Source of the DNA: Streptomyces gossypii | GTDB lineage: Bacteria; Actinomycetota; Actinomycetes; Streptomycetales; Streptomycetaceae | NCBI RefSeq assembly: GCF_025165795.1 | Contig: NZ_JAJAGO010000023.1 | Coordinates: forward strand, 1-52,023 | Reading direction: 5' to 3' | Length of the DNA: 52,023 nucleotides | Part shown: piece after piece, positions 9,501 through 16,881 of the stretch | How positions within the stretch are numbered: the first letter of the stretch is position 1 | Layout: each line of letters begins with the position of its first letter | Notes under the pieces: generated by a model | Told to the model about the DNA's origin: nothing | Database searches by the model: none | The model's input: the letters and a program-made list of their open reading frames with translations, nothing else | Position numbers and translations under genes: made by a program

Positions 9501-10639
9501 AGGCCGAGCTCCCGGGCGATGATGTCCCGCTGGATCTCGTTGGTCCCGGAGAAGAGCGTGCTCGGCACGCTGTCCCGCAGCTGCTGCTCGACACCGGTGG
9601 GAGACAGGTAGCCCGCGCCGCCGAAGATCTGCACCGCATCGAGGCTGTTGGCGACGGCCGCCTCGGACACCGCTACCTTCGCCAGCGCCACCGCGCTGAC
9701 ATGGTCGCGCCCACGGTCCATCAGCCAGCATCCCCGGTACAGCAGCAGCCGGGCGCTCTCCAGACGCTGTTTCATCACTGCTATGCGGTGCGATACGGCC
9801 TGGAAGTCCCCGATGGCGCGTCCGAACTGCTTCCGGTGCCTGGCGTGACTGATGCAGCGTTCCAGCTGGCGCTCCATCAACCCCACGTAGGAAGCGAACA
9901 GGCACGCGCGCTCCCAGCCCATCGAGTGCTGGAAGATGAGACCGCCCTGCCCCTCGTCGCCCAGTCGGTACACAGCAGGGACGCGACATCCTCGGAAGCT
10001 CACACGCGCTGCCGGGCAGCTGGTCAGTCCCATCTTCTGGAAGGGCTCTCCGACGTGGACACCGGCGAGGTGACGAGGGATCGCAAACGCCGTCAGACCG
10101 AGAAATCCTGCCTTCTGGTTGGTGACTGCGTAGGTGACGATGAGATCTGCGACTGGAGCGTTGCTTGCGAACGACTTGTCACCGTCCAGGATGTACTCGC
10201 CGTTGTCGTATCGCGCGGTGACTGCCAGCTTGCCCACATCCGAGCCTGCGTCATCCTCGGTCATCGCGTTCGATGCGATGAGACTGCCGTCGGCCATTCC
10301 GGAGAGCCATGGATCGCGCACCTCGTCAGATGCGAAGTCCCGGATCGGCACGCCACATGCCAGCAGGTGAGCGGATACCGCGAACACGAGACCGGTGTCC
10401 GGGCAGCCGCGTTGGAACGCTTCCAGGGACAAGGCGGTATCCAGGGCGGATTGACCTCCGCCACCCTGATCTGCGGGCAGGCACAAACCAGTCAGCCCGA
10501 GGGCTGCGGCGGTCTTCCATCGCTGGCGTGTGAAATATCCATCTGGGCCGTTGCTTTCACGGCCGAGCTGATCGCTACTGGCGGACAGAATGGTGTCGTA
10601 CCGCTGTTGCTGCACAGCAGTCAACTCGAACTCCAACAC
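9497..10639 (-). CDS. Prolyl-PCP dehydrogenase, acyl-CoA dehydrogenase family (PltE-like)
   Basis: A flavoprotein of 380 residues from GTG 10639 (or 379 from TTG 10636; AAGGGGG lies just upstream and spaces better to the TTG). Acyl-CoA dehydrogenase signatures are MTEDDAGSD in the mid-domain, RKQFG in the C-terminal helical domain, and FSGTNEIQRDIIAREL at the end. Where many acyl-CoA dehydrogenases have EGTNEIQ with a catalytic Glu, this one has SGTNEIQ, so the base may lie elsewhere. In this gene context it should oxidise prolyl-S-PCP to pyrrolyl-2-carboxyl-S-PCP in four electrons. It is the first gene of the minus-strand pyrrole operon and overlaps the adenylation gene by 4 nt. An in-frame extension to 10,738 is GC-rich without family similarity and was rejected. 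Confidence 0.9.
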   Translation of the reverse strand: MLEFELTAVQQQRYDTILSASSDQLGRESNGPDGYFTRQRWKTAAALGLTGLCLPADQGGGGQSALDTALSLEAFQRGCPDTGLVFAVSAHLLACGVPIRDFASDEVRDPWLSGMADGSLIASNAMTEDDAGSDVGKLAVTARYDNGEYILDGDKSFASNAPVADLIVTYAVTNQKAGFLGLTAFAIPRHLAGVHVGEPFQKMGLTSCPAARVSFRGCRVPAVYRLGDEGQGGLIFQHSMGWERACLFASYVGLMERQLERCISHARHRKQFGRAIGDFQAVSHRIAVMKQRLESARLLLYRGCWLMDRGRDHVSAVALAKVAVSEAAVANSLDAVQIFGGAGYLSPTGVEQQLRDSVPSTLFSGTNEIQRDIIARELGL

Positions 10640-10649
10640 TCCCCCTTTG

Positions 10650-10665
10650 CGACGGAATTCCGTCG
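10650..10665. promoter_or_regulatory. Perfect 16-bp palindrome before the pyrrole operon
   Basis: CGACGGAATTCCGTCG is a perfect palindrome 10 bp upstream of the dehydrogenase start on the minus strand. Its position, just before the ribosome binding site of the first operon gene, suits an operator or a 5'-leader hairpin. No cognate regulator is identified. Confidence 0.45.
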
Positions 10666-10770
10666 TGCCCCGGAGATCGCCCGCAGGGCGAGAACCCGAA
10701 GCCCTGAAAGCGCACGCGCTCCACGGCATCGGCCGCACGAATTGGTTCAGCCCTGTATGCGGTCGCCTGG

Positions 10771-10789
10771 AGTGACATCCGGCGTCACT
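10771..10789. promoter_or_regulatory. Inverted repeat AGTGAC-N7-GTCACT upstream of the pyrrole operon
   Basis: Two 6-bp arms separated by ATCCGGC lie about 130 bp upstream of the dehydrogenase start. The shape resembles a dimeric regulator site. The actual promoter hexamers cannot be placed confidently. Confidence 0.35.
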
Positions 10790-11286
10790 GTCACCCTGAG
10801 CAAGCTCCCTGCCGATGGCATCGATTCAAGACGATGTTACTGGTGATCTCTGCTGACATCGGCCGACTTTAAGTGGCTCACTTTGGCCCGTCAAGGGGGC
10901 CCGACCTGCACACGTACCGCAAGGGCGCGATCACCGTGTGGTGTCCGGAGGCGGCCCCTCCCGAGCCCCCGTTACGGCCATCCACTGGAGTCATGCCTGG
11001 TCAGAAGGGGTCGGCACCCGGAGGTCGGCGCACTGGATGCAGTCAGGGCTAGATATCATCGGCAACCGTCGCTAGCATCACCAAAACCCGGCTACTCGAT
11101 GGCCGGGGGTCTGAACACGATTCGGGGGTGACAGGCTGTGTGGCGAACTTAGGCCGACCGGGCCCCGGGGCGGTACCCAGAGCGCCCAGTCGCACATCAC
11201 ACAACAGCTGCCACGGCGGATAAGGGCCGATGCCCGTCCGACCACCCAGCGGACGCGTCGCGTCCGTACAGACTTCATGCGGCCAG
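10790..11286. other. Intergenic stretch without a recognisable gene
   Basis: About 500 bp between the pyrrole operon and the hairpin element. Short open frames exist (for example 10,883-11,131, plus) but have no family similarity and no ribosome binding site that I can see. One short translated stretch reads DLHTYRKGAITVWC, which could be a gene remnant; I cannot name it. AT content is higher near 10,800-10,880 than in neighbouring genes, compatible with a promoter region. Confidence 0.5.
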
Positions 11287-11289
11287 TAA

Positions 11290-11452
11290 GAGCCCCTAAC
11301 AGAATGGGCGGTCGATCAGCTTGCGGCGTCTGGTGCGTGCGCTCGCAAGGCGGAGGATCGTCCTCGTACTGGGCGTACATGGACGACTCCGACAACGCGG
11401 CGAGCGCGCGTGCCAGGCGTCGCAAGCCGACCACCCATTCTGCTAGGGGCTC
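11290..11452 (+). mobile_element. MITE-like hairpin element, copy 1 (163 bp)
   Basis: The element begins GAGCCCCTAACAGAATGG and ends with the near complement CCATTCTGCTAGGGGCTC. The whole 163 bp is an imperfect palindrome centred near 11,371 (loop around TGGGC), and TAA flanks it on both sides (11,287-11,289 and 11,453-11,455), as expected of a 3-bp target duplication. A second copy of the same length lies inverted at 32,004-32,166, differing at about four positions. No transposase is encoded; it would depend on a related IS element elsewhere. Its right end is 73 bp from the antiporter start, so it may affect that gene's transcription. Confidence 0.85.
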
Positions 11453-11525
11453 TAAGACCGGGCTGCTGTCGTGGGATCACGGCTGAGGCTTGCGGACCTT
11501 CACCTATCCACTCGGGGGTCGAACT

Positions 11526-12866
11526 GTGCTCGCGTCCGCTCCAATTCCACCCCTGGCATCGCACCAGGTCTTGATCTTCCTGCTGCAACTCGCGCTTCTG
11601 CTGCTCCTCGCACTGTGCCTGGGGCGCCTGGCGAACCGGATCGGCCTGCCGGCAGTGGTCGGTGAGCTGCTCGCGGGAGTGCTGCTCGGGCCATCCCTGC
11701 TGGGGCTGCTCGCCCCTGGCTTCTCGGATTGGCTGCTGCCGACCGAGGCTGGACAGATGCACCTGCTCGACGCGGTCAGCCAGTTGGCAGTGCTCCTGCT
11801 CGTCGGCATCACCGGCGTCCAGCTCGATCTTCAAGTCCTGCGGCGTCGGCGAGGGACAGCGCTCCGAGTCAGCCTCGCCGGCCTGCTCATTCCCCTGGTG
11901 CTGGGGGTACTCACGGGCTACTTCCTGATCGGCTCGCTGATCCCCAGCGGAACCGACCGGTCCGTGTTCGCCCTGTTTCTCGGTGTCGCCCTGTCTGTCA
12001 GCGCCATCCCTGTCATCGCGAAGACACTCACTGACTTGGGCCTGCTCCACCGCGATGTCGGGCAGCTCACCTTGGCCGCGGGAACCGTGGACGATGCGGT
12101 CGGCTGGTTCCTGCTGTCGATCGTGTCGGCGATGGCCACCGCGGGGCTGCACGGAGGCACCGTTGCGCTCTCGGTCCTGCACCTGGTGGGCTTCGTCACG
12201 GTGGCGTGGTTCGCCGGCCGGCCCGTCGTCCGGTTCGTCCTGCGCCTTGCCGATCGATCGCCCGAATCAGGTGCGACCATCACCACCGCGGTCGTCATCA
12301 TCCTGCTGGGCGGCGCGAGCACCCAGGCTCTCGGCATGGAAGCCGTCTTCGGCGCGTTCGTCGCCGGCGTCCTGGTCGGCGCGCGCGGCACCACCAGCCT
12401 GGCCCGGCTCGCGCCACTGCGCACCATGGTGCACTGGGTGCTGGCCCCCCTGTTCTTGGCCGGCGCCGGTCTGAGGATGGACCTCACCGCGCTGCGGCAC
12501 GGGGATGTGCTCGCTGGCGCGATCGTGGTGCTGCTCATCGCTGTCCTCGGCAAGTTCGCCGGCGCATACGTCGGCGCTCGTGCCAGCCGGCTCACCAGAT
12601 GGGAAGGGCTGGCGCTGGGGGCGGGAATGAACGCTCGTGGCGTCGTGCAGATGGTGGTCGCCGCAGTCGGTCTGCGCCTCGGCGTGCTCGATACCGCGAC
12701 ATACACCATCGTCCTGTTCGTCGCCATCACGACCTCGATGATGGCCCCTCCCATGCTGCGCATGGCCATGGCGCGGGTCGAATACAGCGCCGAAGAGCAA
12801 CTGCGCAAGGCAGAGCACGACGAGGCCTGGTCGACGACGACAGCCACCGAGTCACCCGATCGATGA
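11526..12866 (+). CDS. CPA2-family cation/proton antiporter (Kef/Nha-type membrane protein)
   Basis: A 446-residue integral membrane protein with about 12 hydrophobic segments and features of the monovalent cation:proton antiporter-2 family: RIGLPAVVGELLAGVLLGP near the N-terminus, a central LAAGTVDDAVGW segment and a late MNARGVVQM segment. The start chosen is GTG 11526, because GGGGG lies 7 nt upstream; a TTG at 11490 would add 12 residues without a good ribosome binding site. There is no C-terminal RCK/TrkA domain, so it is shorter than KefB/KefC. It lies between the pyrrole operon and the phosphopantetheinyl transferase. Such antiporters are found in some antibiotic clusters, where export or self-protection has been proposed; a housekeeping role is equally possible. 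Confidence 0.85.
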   Translation: MLASAPIPPLASHQVLIFLLQLALLLLLALCLGRLANRIGLPAVVGELLAGVLLGPSLLGLLAPGFSDWLLPTEAGQMHLLDAVSQLAVLLLVGITGVQLDLQVLRRRRGTALRVSLAGLLIPLVLGVLTGYFLIGSLIPSGTDRSVFALFLGVALSVSAIPVIAKTLTDLGLLHRDVGQLTLAAGTVDDAVGWFLLSIVSAMATAGLHGGTVALSVLHLVGFVTVAWFAGRPVVRFVLRLADRSPESGATITTAVVIILLGGASTQALGMEAVFGAFVAGVLVGARGTTSLARLAPLRTMVHWVLAPLFLAGAGLRMDLTALRHGDVLAGAIVVLLIAVLGKFAGAYVGARASRLTRWEGLALGAGMNARGVVQMVVAAVGLRLGVLDTATYTIVLFVAITTSMMAPPMLRMAMARVEYSAEEQLRKAEHDEAWSTTTATESPDR

Positions 12867-12926
12867 CGCGACGCACCTGATGGACACCTGCCGCACACAC
12901 CCCGCCTCAGGAGGCTTGACCGGGCG

Positions 12927-13619
12927 ATGATTCACGCAACATTCATCGGCCGCACGACTGCGAGCCGCCAAATGAAACCCGAGGTGTCGGGACTGGAGCT
13001 GGTGTGGTCCGGACACGTCCCGTCGTACGCTGCCGAAGCGTCCCGCTACGAGCACTGGCTGGACGCGGGGGAGCGTCACCAGCTTGGCACACTGCGGCGG
13101 GCCGGCGACCGGGACCGCTACAGAGTCGGACATGTGGCGCTGCGGCAGCTTCTCGCAGAACACCTCAGCGGTGACCCCGCGGCAGTGACGATCCGGCGTC
13201 TGCCGTGTTTCGCCTGCGGGGGTCCACACGGACGGCCCATGATTCCCGATGACCCCGTGCACTTCTCACTTTCCCACGCCGAAGACCAGGTCCTCATCGC
13301 TCTCGCCACAGTGCCCGTGGGCATAGACGTCGAGCAGATACCCGGGCCCACCGTGGTGACGGAGATCTCCGGAGCCCTGCACCCGGCGGAGCGGGACGCG
13401 CTGGCGGGCATGCCCGGTGCACAGCGCCCGATGTCGTTCACCCGATGCTGGACGCGCAAGGAAGCCTTACTGAAGGCAACCGGGACCGGGCTGAATACCG
13501 ACCTGTCCACCGTCTACTCGGGCGCAGGGCGTACCCCTGCACAGCCTGACGGATGGTCGGTCGCGGATCTGCCGGCGGCAGCCGGCTACGCAGCGGCGTG
13601 TGCGGTGCGTCGGCAATGA
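12927..13619 (+). CDS. Sfp-type 4'-phosphopantetheinyl transferase
   Basis: A 230-residue protein with the two Sfp-type signatures: GIDVEQ (Mg-binding Asp and Glu) near residue 133, and WTRKEALLKATGTGL near residue 171. The FSLSHAEDQV segment is also typical. It transfers the phosphopantetheine arm of CoA to carrier proteins; here the discrete PCP and the PKS ACP are obvious candidates. ATG 12927 has GGAGG about 12 nt upstream, slightly distant; ATG 12972 is an alternative. It lies 60 bp downstream of the antiporter on the same strand, perhaps co-transcribed, and converges with the ArsR gene. Confidence 0.93.
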   Translation: MIHATFIGRTTASRQMKPEVSGLELVWSGHVPSYAAEASRYEHWLDAGERHQLGTLRRAGDRDRYRVGHVALRQLLAEHLSGDPAAVTIRRLPCFACGGPHGRPMIPDDPVHFSLSHAEDQVLIALATVPVGIDVEQIPGPTVVTEISGALHPAERDALAGMPGAQRPMSFTRCWTRKEALLKATGTGLNTDLSTVYSGAGRTPAQPDGWSVADLPAAAGYAAACAVRRQ

Positions 13620-13622
13620 TGT

Positions 13623-13636
13623 GCGCCTCAAGGCGC
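13623..13636. terminator. Short hairpin between convergent genes
   Basis: GCGCC-TCAA-GGCGC sits 3 bp after the phosphopantetheinyl transferase stop, between it and the convergent ArsR gene. The stem is only 5 bp and has no T-run, so this is a weak candidate. Confidence 0.35.
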
Positions 13637-13678
13637 CGTTGACGACATGCGCGGCGTCGCACGCCACGCGCGGGCCTC

Positions 13679-14044
13679 CTACCCGGCGGTCGGAACCTCG
13701 GCGTCGTGTTTCGGGCACAACGGCACCGAGTTTCCGGTGGTGGCCAACAGCGTTTCCGCCGAGGCCAGCATGTCCAGCAACTCCGGGTGGGCTAGGGAGT
13801 AGAACATCTGCCGGCCTTCCGGACGCGCCACCACCAAGTTGCAGTCACGCAGGCACGCCAGATGCGCCGACACCGTGGACTGGGCCATGCCCAGCACGGT
13901 GGTCAGGTCGACAACCCGAGCCTCACCAGCGGCGAGCCGCTGCACTATCGACAGGCGGGTCGGATCCGACAGGCCGTGGAACAGCGTTGCTGCGGGGGTC
14001 AACTCACCCCGCGTCCGGGCCGCGAACTCACCAACCGTCACCAT
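13679..14044 (-). CDS. ArsR/SmtB-family regulator with CmtR-like cysteine site
   Basis: A 121-residue winged-helix repressor. The recognition region reads MAQSTVSAHLACLRDCNLV. The two cysteines in HLACLRDC are spaced as in mycobacterial CmtR, where they bind Cd(II)/Pb(II) together with a C-terminal Cys; here LCPKHD near the C-terminus could supply the third. The canonical ELCVCD site of ArsR/CadC is absent (EARVVDL instead). ATG 14044 was chosen because TACTAT lies exactly 6 nt upstream and no Shine-Dalgarno is present, which suggests a leaderless transcript; an upstream ATG at 14083 would add 13 residues. No obvious metal efflux gene is adjacent, so the target is unknown. Confidence 0.88.
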   Translation of the reverse strand: MVTVGEFAARTRGELTPAATLFHGLSDPTRLSIVQRLAAGEARVVDLTTVLGMAQSTVSAHLACLRDCNLVVARPEGRQMFYSLAHPELLDMLASAETLLATTGNSVPLCPKHDAEVPTAG

Positions 14045-14050
14045 ACGTCG

Positions 14051-14056
14051 ATAGTA
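14051..14056 (-). promoter_or_regulatory. -10-like TACTAT six bases before the ArsR start
   Basis: TACTAT on the minus strand is followed by 6 nt (CGACGT) and then ATG. With no ribosome binding site, transcription would begin at or next to the start codon. Confidence 0.45.
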
Positions 14057-14177
14057 GCCCTCGCTGTCTTTTCGTCGGACCAAGCGGTGGTCACGACGCT
14101 CCCAAGGACCTCACCCGCGGTGCGCACCCCCCCTGTGGACCTCCTTCAGCGGCTCACCCGCCCCTGTCCTCGCGGGG

Positions 14178-15488
14178 TCAGTCCGACCGGGCCGCGCTGC
14201 CGCCCGAGGACTCCCAGCCCGCCACCGCGAGCGCCCGGTAGGCGGCGTACGCGGCGGCCGGATCCTCCTCGCCCGCCCACGGCTGCGCGCCGACATAGCC
14301 GTCCACCACCTGCAGGGCGTCCATCGCCTCGGCGTACCGTTCCGCGCGCACCAGGAAGCACACCAGCAGGTGCAGCACGTGCGGACGTACCGGATGGTCG
14401 TCGTCCACCTGGTCGACGGCGAACTCAGCGGCCTCGATTGCCGTTTCGATCTCCGCGCTCTGGTAGAGCCCGCGCACCACGTTCACCTCGGGCAGGTGGT
14501 CGAGGACCGCGAACAGCGGCAGCGCGGCGAGCAGTGTGCCCTCCGGCGCGTGCGCGGCGGCCGTACGGGCGAAGGCGTCGGCCTCCTCCTTGGAGCCGCT
14601 CCACTTCGCCGACCAGTACGGCAGCGCCGTCAGGTGCGCGCCCATGTGGTGCGGGGCGCGGCGGCTCACCTCGGACCACAGGGCCTCGAAGTCGGCCTTG
14701 CGGTAGCCCAGCGCGCGGGCGATGTGCAGCTCGGTGAGATAGGGGGTGGGGTCGGCCGGGACCAGGCCGGCCGCGTCGCGGCAGACGCCGCGTGCCTCCT
14801 CCAGGATGATGCGCCGGTCCTCCGAGCTGGGGTCGGCGAGCGCCTGCCAGACCAGGAACTGGGCGTAGACCTGGGCGCCGCCGGGGTCGCCGGGGCGCTC
14901 GGCGCGCCAGGCGCGCAGCCAGCGCGCGTCCGGGAGCGGGGCGCCGGAGCCCGGCTCCGGGGCGGCGGCCTTGCGGAACGAGATGCCGGAGGTGAAGGGC
15001 CCCTGGTCGGCGGCGCCCGCCGTGTCCGCCGGGACGGCGGGGTCGGCAGGGACCGCGGGGTCGGCCCCGGGGTCGGCCGGGTGGGCGCCGAACCGGCGCT
15101 TGCGTCCGCCCCGCTGCTCCTGCTCCTCCTGCCGCTCGCGCTGCTGCCGCCGTGCCTCCGCCAGCTCCAGGGCCGCCGCACCGGCGATCGACTGGACGCG
15201 CTGCCAGCGCAGCTCCCACTCGTCCCCGGTCAGCGCGAGCAGCCGGGCGACGGGCTCCCAGTCGCCGGAGCTCTGGGTCTCCTCCAGCGCGTCGACGAGC
15301 TGCTGATCGGGCCCGGGCAGCCGTACGTCGAGCTGGTCCACCGGCACGAATCCGTGGGCGGCGGCCGGCGAGGCCGCACGGATCATGCCGCCCTCCCCCT
15401 CCCTCCGCAGCCTCCGGCGGCGCAGCGCCGGGGCCACCAGGACGCCGAAGACGGCGGTGAGTGCGATCAGCAGGAGCAGAGCTTCCAT
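14178..15488 (-). CDS. Membrane-anchored protein with TPR-like helical domain, function unknown
   Basis: A 436-residue protein. Residues 3-20 form a hydrophobic membrane helix followed by a very basic stretch (RRRRLRR), suggesting a cytoplasmic body. Residues about 105-130 are charged and probably coiled, about 135-165 are a low-complexity Ala/Pro/Asp linker, and about 185-430 are helix-rich with TPR-like Ala/Leu periodicity. I do not recognise a catalytic motif. I recall similar proteins beside metB in Streptomyces. It is divergent from metB across a 186-bp region carrying a 9-bp tandem repeat. Confidence 0.8.
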   Translation of the reverse strand: MEALLLLIALTAVFGVLVAPALRRRRLRREGEGGMIRAASPAAAHGFVPVDQLDVRLPGPDQQLVDALEETQSSGDWEPVARLLALTGDEWELRWQRVQSIAGAAALELAEARRQQRERQEEQEQRGGRKRRFGAHPADPGADPAVPADPAVPADTAGAADQGPFTSGISFRKAAAPEPGSGAPLPDARWLRAWRAERPGDPGGAQVYAQFLVWQALADPSSEDRRIILEEARGVCRDAAGLVPADPTPYLTELHIARALGYRKADFEALWSEVSRRAPHHMGAHLTALPYWSAKWSGSKEEADAFARTAAAHAPEGTLLAALPLFAVLDHLPEVNVVRGLYQSAEIETAIEAAEFAVDQVDDDHPVRPHVLHLLVCFLVRAERYAEAMDALQVVDGYVGAQPWAGEEDPAAAYAAYRALAVAGWESSGGSAARSD

Positions 15489-15580
15489 GGCTTCGGGTCT
15501 CTCCGGGACGGGGTCGGCAGGCTGTGGGCCCGGCGGTGGTCAGACTTCAGGGGCGGGGCGCTCGGCGGGCTCTCGGGTGC

Positions 15581-15625
15581 GTGAAACGGCTGAATCAGCT
15601 GAGACAGCTGAAACCGCTGAGACGG
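15581..15625. repeat. Five tandem 9-bp repeats upstream of metB
   Basis: The units are GTGAAACGG, CTGAATCAG, CTGAGACAG, CTGAAACCG and CTGAGACGG, in perfect 9-bp register in the divergent region between metB and the membrane-protein gene. They could bind a repeated regulator or be a small minisatellite. Confidence 0.7.
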
Positions 15626-15646
15626 ATCGCTCGCGCACACCCCTCT

Positions 15647-15670
15647 CCACCGTACGGCCGATTACGGTGG
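15647..15670. promoter_or_regulatory. Palindrome CCACCGTA-N8-TACGGTGG overlapping the probable metB -10
   Basis: Perfect 8-bp arms. The right arm contains TACGGT (15,663-15,668), exactly 6 nt before the metB ATG. If metB is leaderless this is a DNA operator over the -10; if a longer transcript exists, the hairpin would bury GGTGG, the only Shine-Dalgarno-like bases. Confidence 0.5.
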
Positions 15671-15674
15671 CGGC

Positions 15675-16817
15675 ATGAATGACCAGAACTTCGAGACCCT
15701 CGCGATTCACGCCGGGCAGGCGGCCGACCCCGCCACTGGGGCGGTTGTACCTCCGATCTACCAGGTGTCCACCTACAAGCAGGACGGCGTCGGCGCCTTG
15801 CGCGGCGGCTACGAGTACAGCCGCTCGGCGAACCCGACGCGCAGCGCGCTGGAGGAGAACCTCGCCGCGCTGGAGGGCGGCAGCCGCGGGCTGGCCTTCG
15901 CCTCCGGGCTGGCGGCGGAGGACTGCCTGCTGCGCACCCTGCTGCGGCCGGGCGACCACGTGGTGATCCCCAATGACGCCTACGGCGGCACCTTCCGGCT
16001 CTTCTCCAAGGTCGTGGAGCAGTGGGGGGTGGAATGGTCGGTGGCGGACACCTCCGACCCGGCTTCGGTGCGCGCCGCGCTGCGCGAGCGCACGAGGGCG
16101 ATCTGGGTGGAGACCCCGTCCAATCCGCTGCTGGGCATCAGCGACATCGCCGTCCTCGCGGACGTCGCCCACACGGCCGGGGTGCGGCTGGTCGTCGACA
16201 ACACCTTCGCCAGCCCGTACCTCCAGCAGCCGCTCGCACTGGGCGCCGACGTGGTGGTGCACTCCACCACCAAGTACATGGGCGGCCACTCGGACGTCAT
16301 CGGCGGCGCTCTGGTGACCGCGGACACGGAGCTGGGAGACCAGCTGGCCTTCCACCAGAACGCGATGGGCGCCATCGCCGGTCCCTTCGACGCCTGGCTG
16401 GTCCAGCGCGGCATCAAGACCCTCGCCGTACGGATGGACCGGCACAGCGCGAACGCGGCCCGGATCGCGGAGCTGCTCACCGGGCACCCGGCGGTCACCC
16501 AGGTCTACTACCCGGGGCTGCCCGAGCACCCCGGGCACGAGACGGCGGCCAAGCAGATGCGGTCCTTCGGCGGGATGGTCTCCTTCCAGGTGGCGGGCGG
16601 CGAGGAGGCGGCGGTCCGGGTGTGCAACCGGGCTCAGCTGTTCACGCTCGGCGAGTCGCTGGGCGGCGTCGAGTCACTGATCGAGCACCCGGGCCGGATG
16701 ACGCACGCCTCGGCGGCGGGCTCGGCCCTGGAGGTGCCGGCCGATCTGATCCGGCTCTCGGTCGGCATCGAATCCGTCGACGACCTGCTCACCGACCTCA
16801 CCACCGCGCTGAGCTGA
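15675..16817 (+). CDS. metB: Cystathionine gamma-synthase (PLP enzyme)
   Basis: A 380-residue Cys/Met-metabolism PLP enzyme. The PLP-binding lysine is in STTKYMGGHSDVIGG (about residue 200), and YEYSRSANPTR, ASGLAAE and VDNTFASPYLQQP match the family. It makes cystathionine from an acylated homoserine and cysteine, or in actinomycetes may act as a cystathionine gamma-lyase; the two cannot be separated reliably by sequence, and the name follows the common actinobacterial annotation. No Shine-Dalgarno is visible apart from GGTGG in a palindrome arm, and a TACGGT hexamer sits 6 nt upstream, suggesting a leaderless mRNA. Confidence 0.93.
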   Translation: MNDQNFETLAIHAGQAADPATGAVVPPIYQVSTYKQDGVGALRGGYEYSRSANPTRSALEENLAALEGGSRGLAFASGLAAEDCLLRTLLRPGDHVVIPNDAYGGTFRLFSKVVEQWGVEWSVADTSDPASVRAALRERTRAIWVETPSNPLLGISDIAVLADVAHTAGVRLVVDNTFASPYLQQPLALGADVVVHSTTKYMGGHSDVIGGALVTADTELGDQLAFHQNAMGAIAGPFDAWLVQRGIKTLAVRMDRHSANAARIAELLTGHPAVTQVYYPGLPEHPGHETAAKQMRSFGGMVSFQVAGGEEAAVRVCNRAQLFTLGESLGGVESLIEHPGRMTHASAAGSALEVPADLIRLSVGIESVDDLLTDLTTALS

Positions 16818-16834
16818 CCCCGGCACAAGGGCCT

Positions 16835-16871
16835 GTCCGGTTCCTCCCGCATCCCGCGGCAGGGACCGGAC
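16835..16871. terminator. Bidirectional hairpin terminator after metB
   Basis: An 11-bp stem (GTCCGGTTCCT pairing with AGGGACCGGAC, one G-T) with a 15-nt loop, placed between convergent metB and the small membrane-protein gene. Confidence 0.65.
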
Positions 16872-16881
16872 GGCGGAGGGC

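Noticed and set aside
9501..9989. N-terminal extension of the adenylation gene
   Set aside because: It lies inside the dehydrogenase gene and has no homology; the GTG at 9500 overlaps the dehydrogenase stop.
10883..11131. Possible 82-residue gene upstream of the hairpin element
   Set aside because: Low complexity, no ribosome binding site, no domain.
11078..11434. Small frame within the hairpin element sharing LARALAALSESSMYAQYED with a frame at 32,031
   Set aside because: The shared peptide comes only from two copies of the MITE-like element; there is no start context and the DNA is palindromic.
15489..15674. SAM riboswitch upstream of metB
   Set aside because: No recognisable SAM aptamer core; the region holds 9-bp repeats and a palindrome at the probable promoter.
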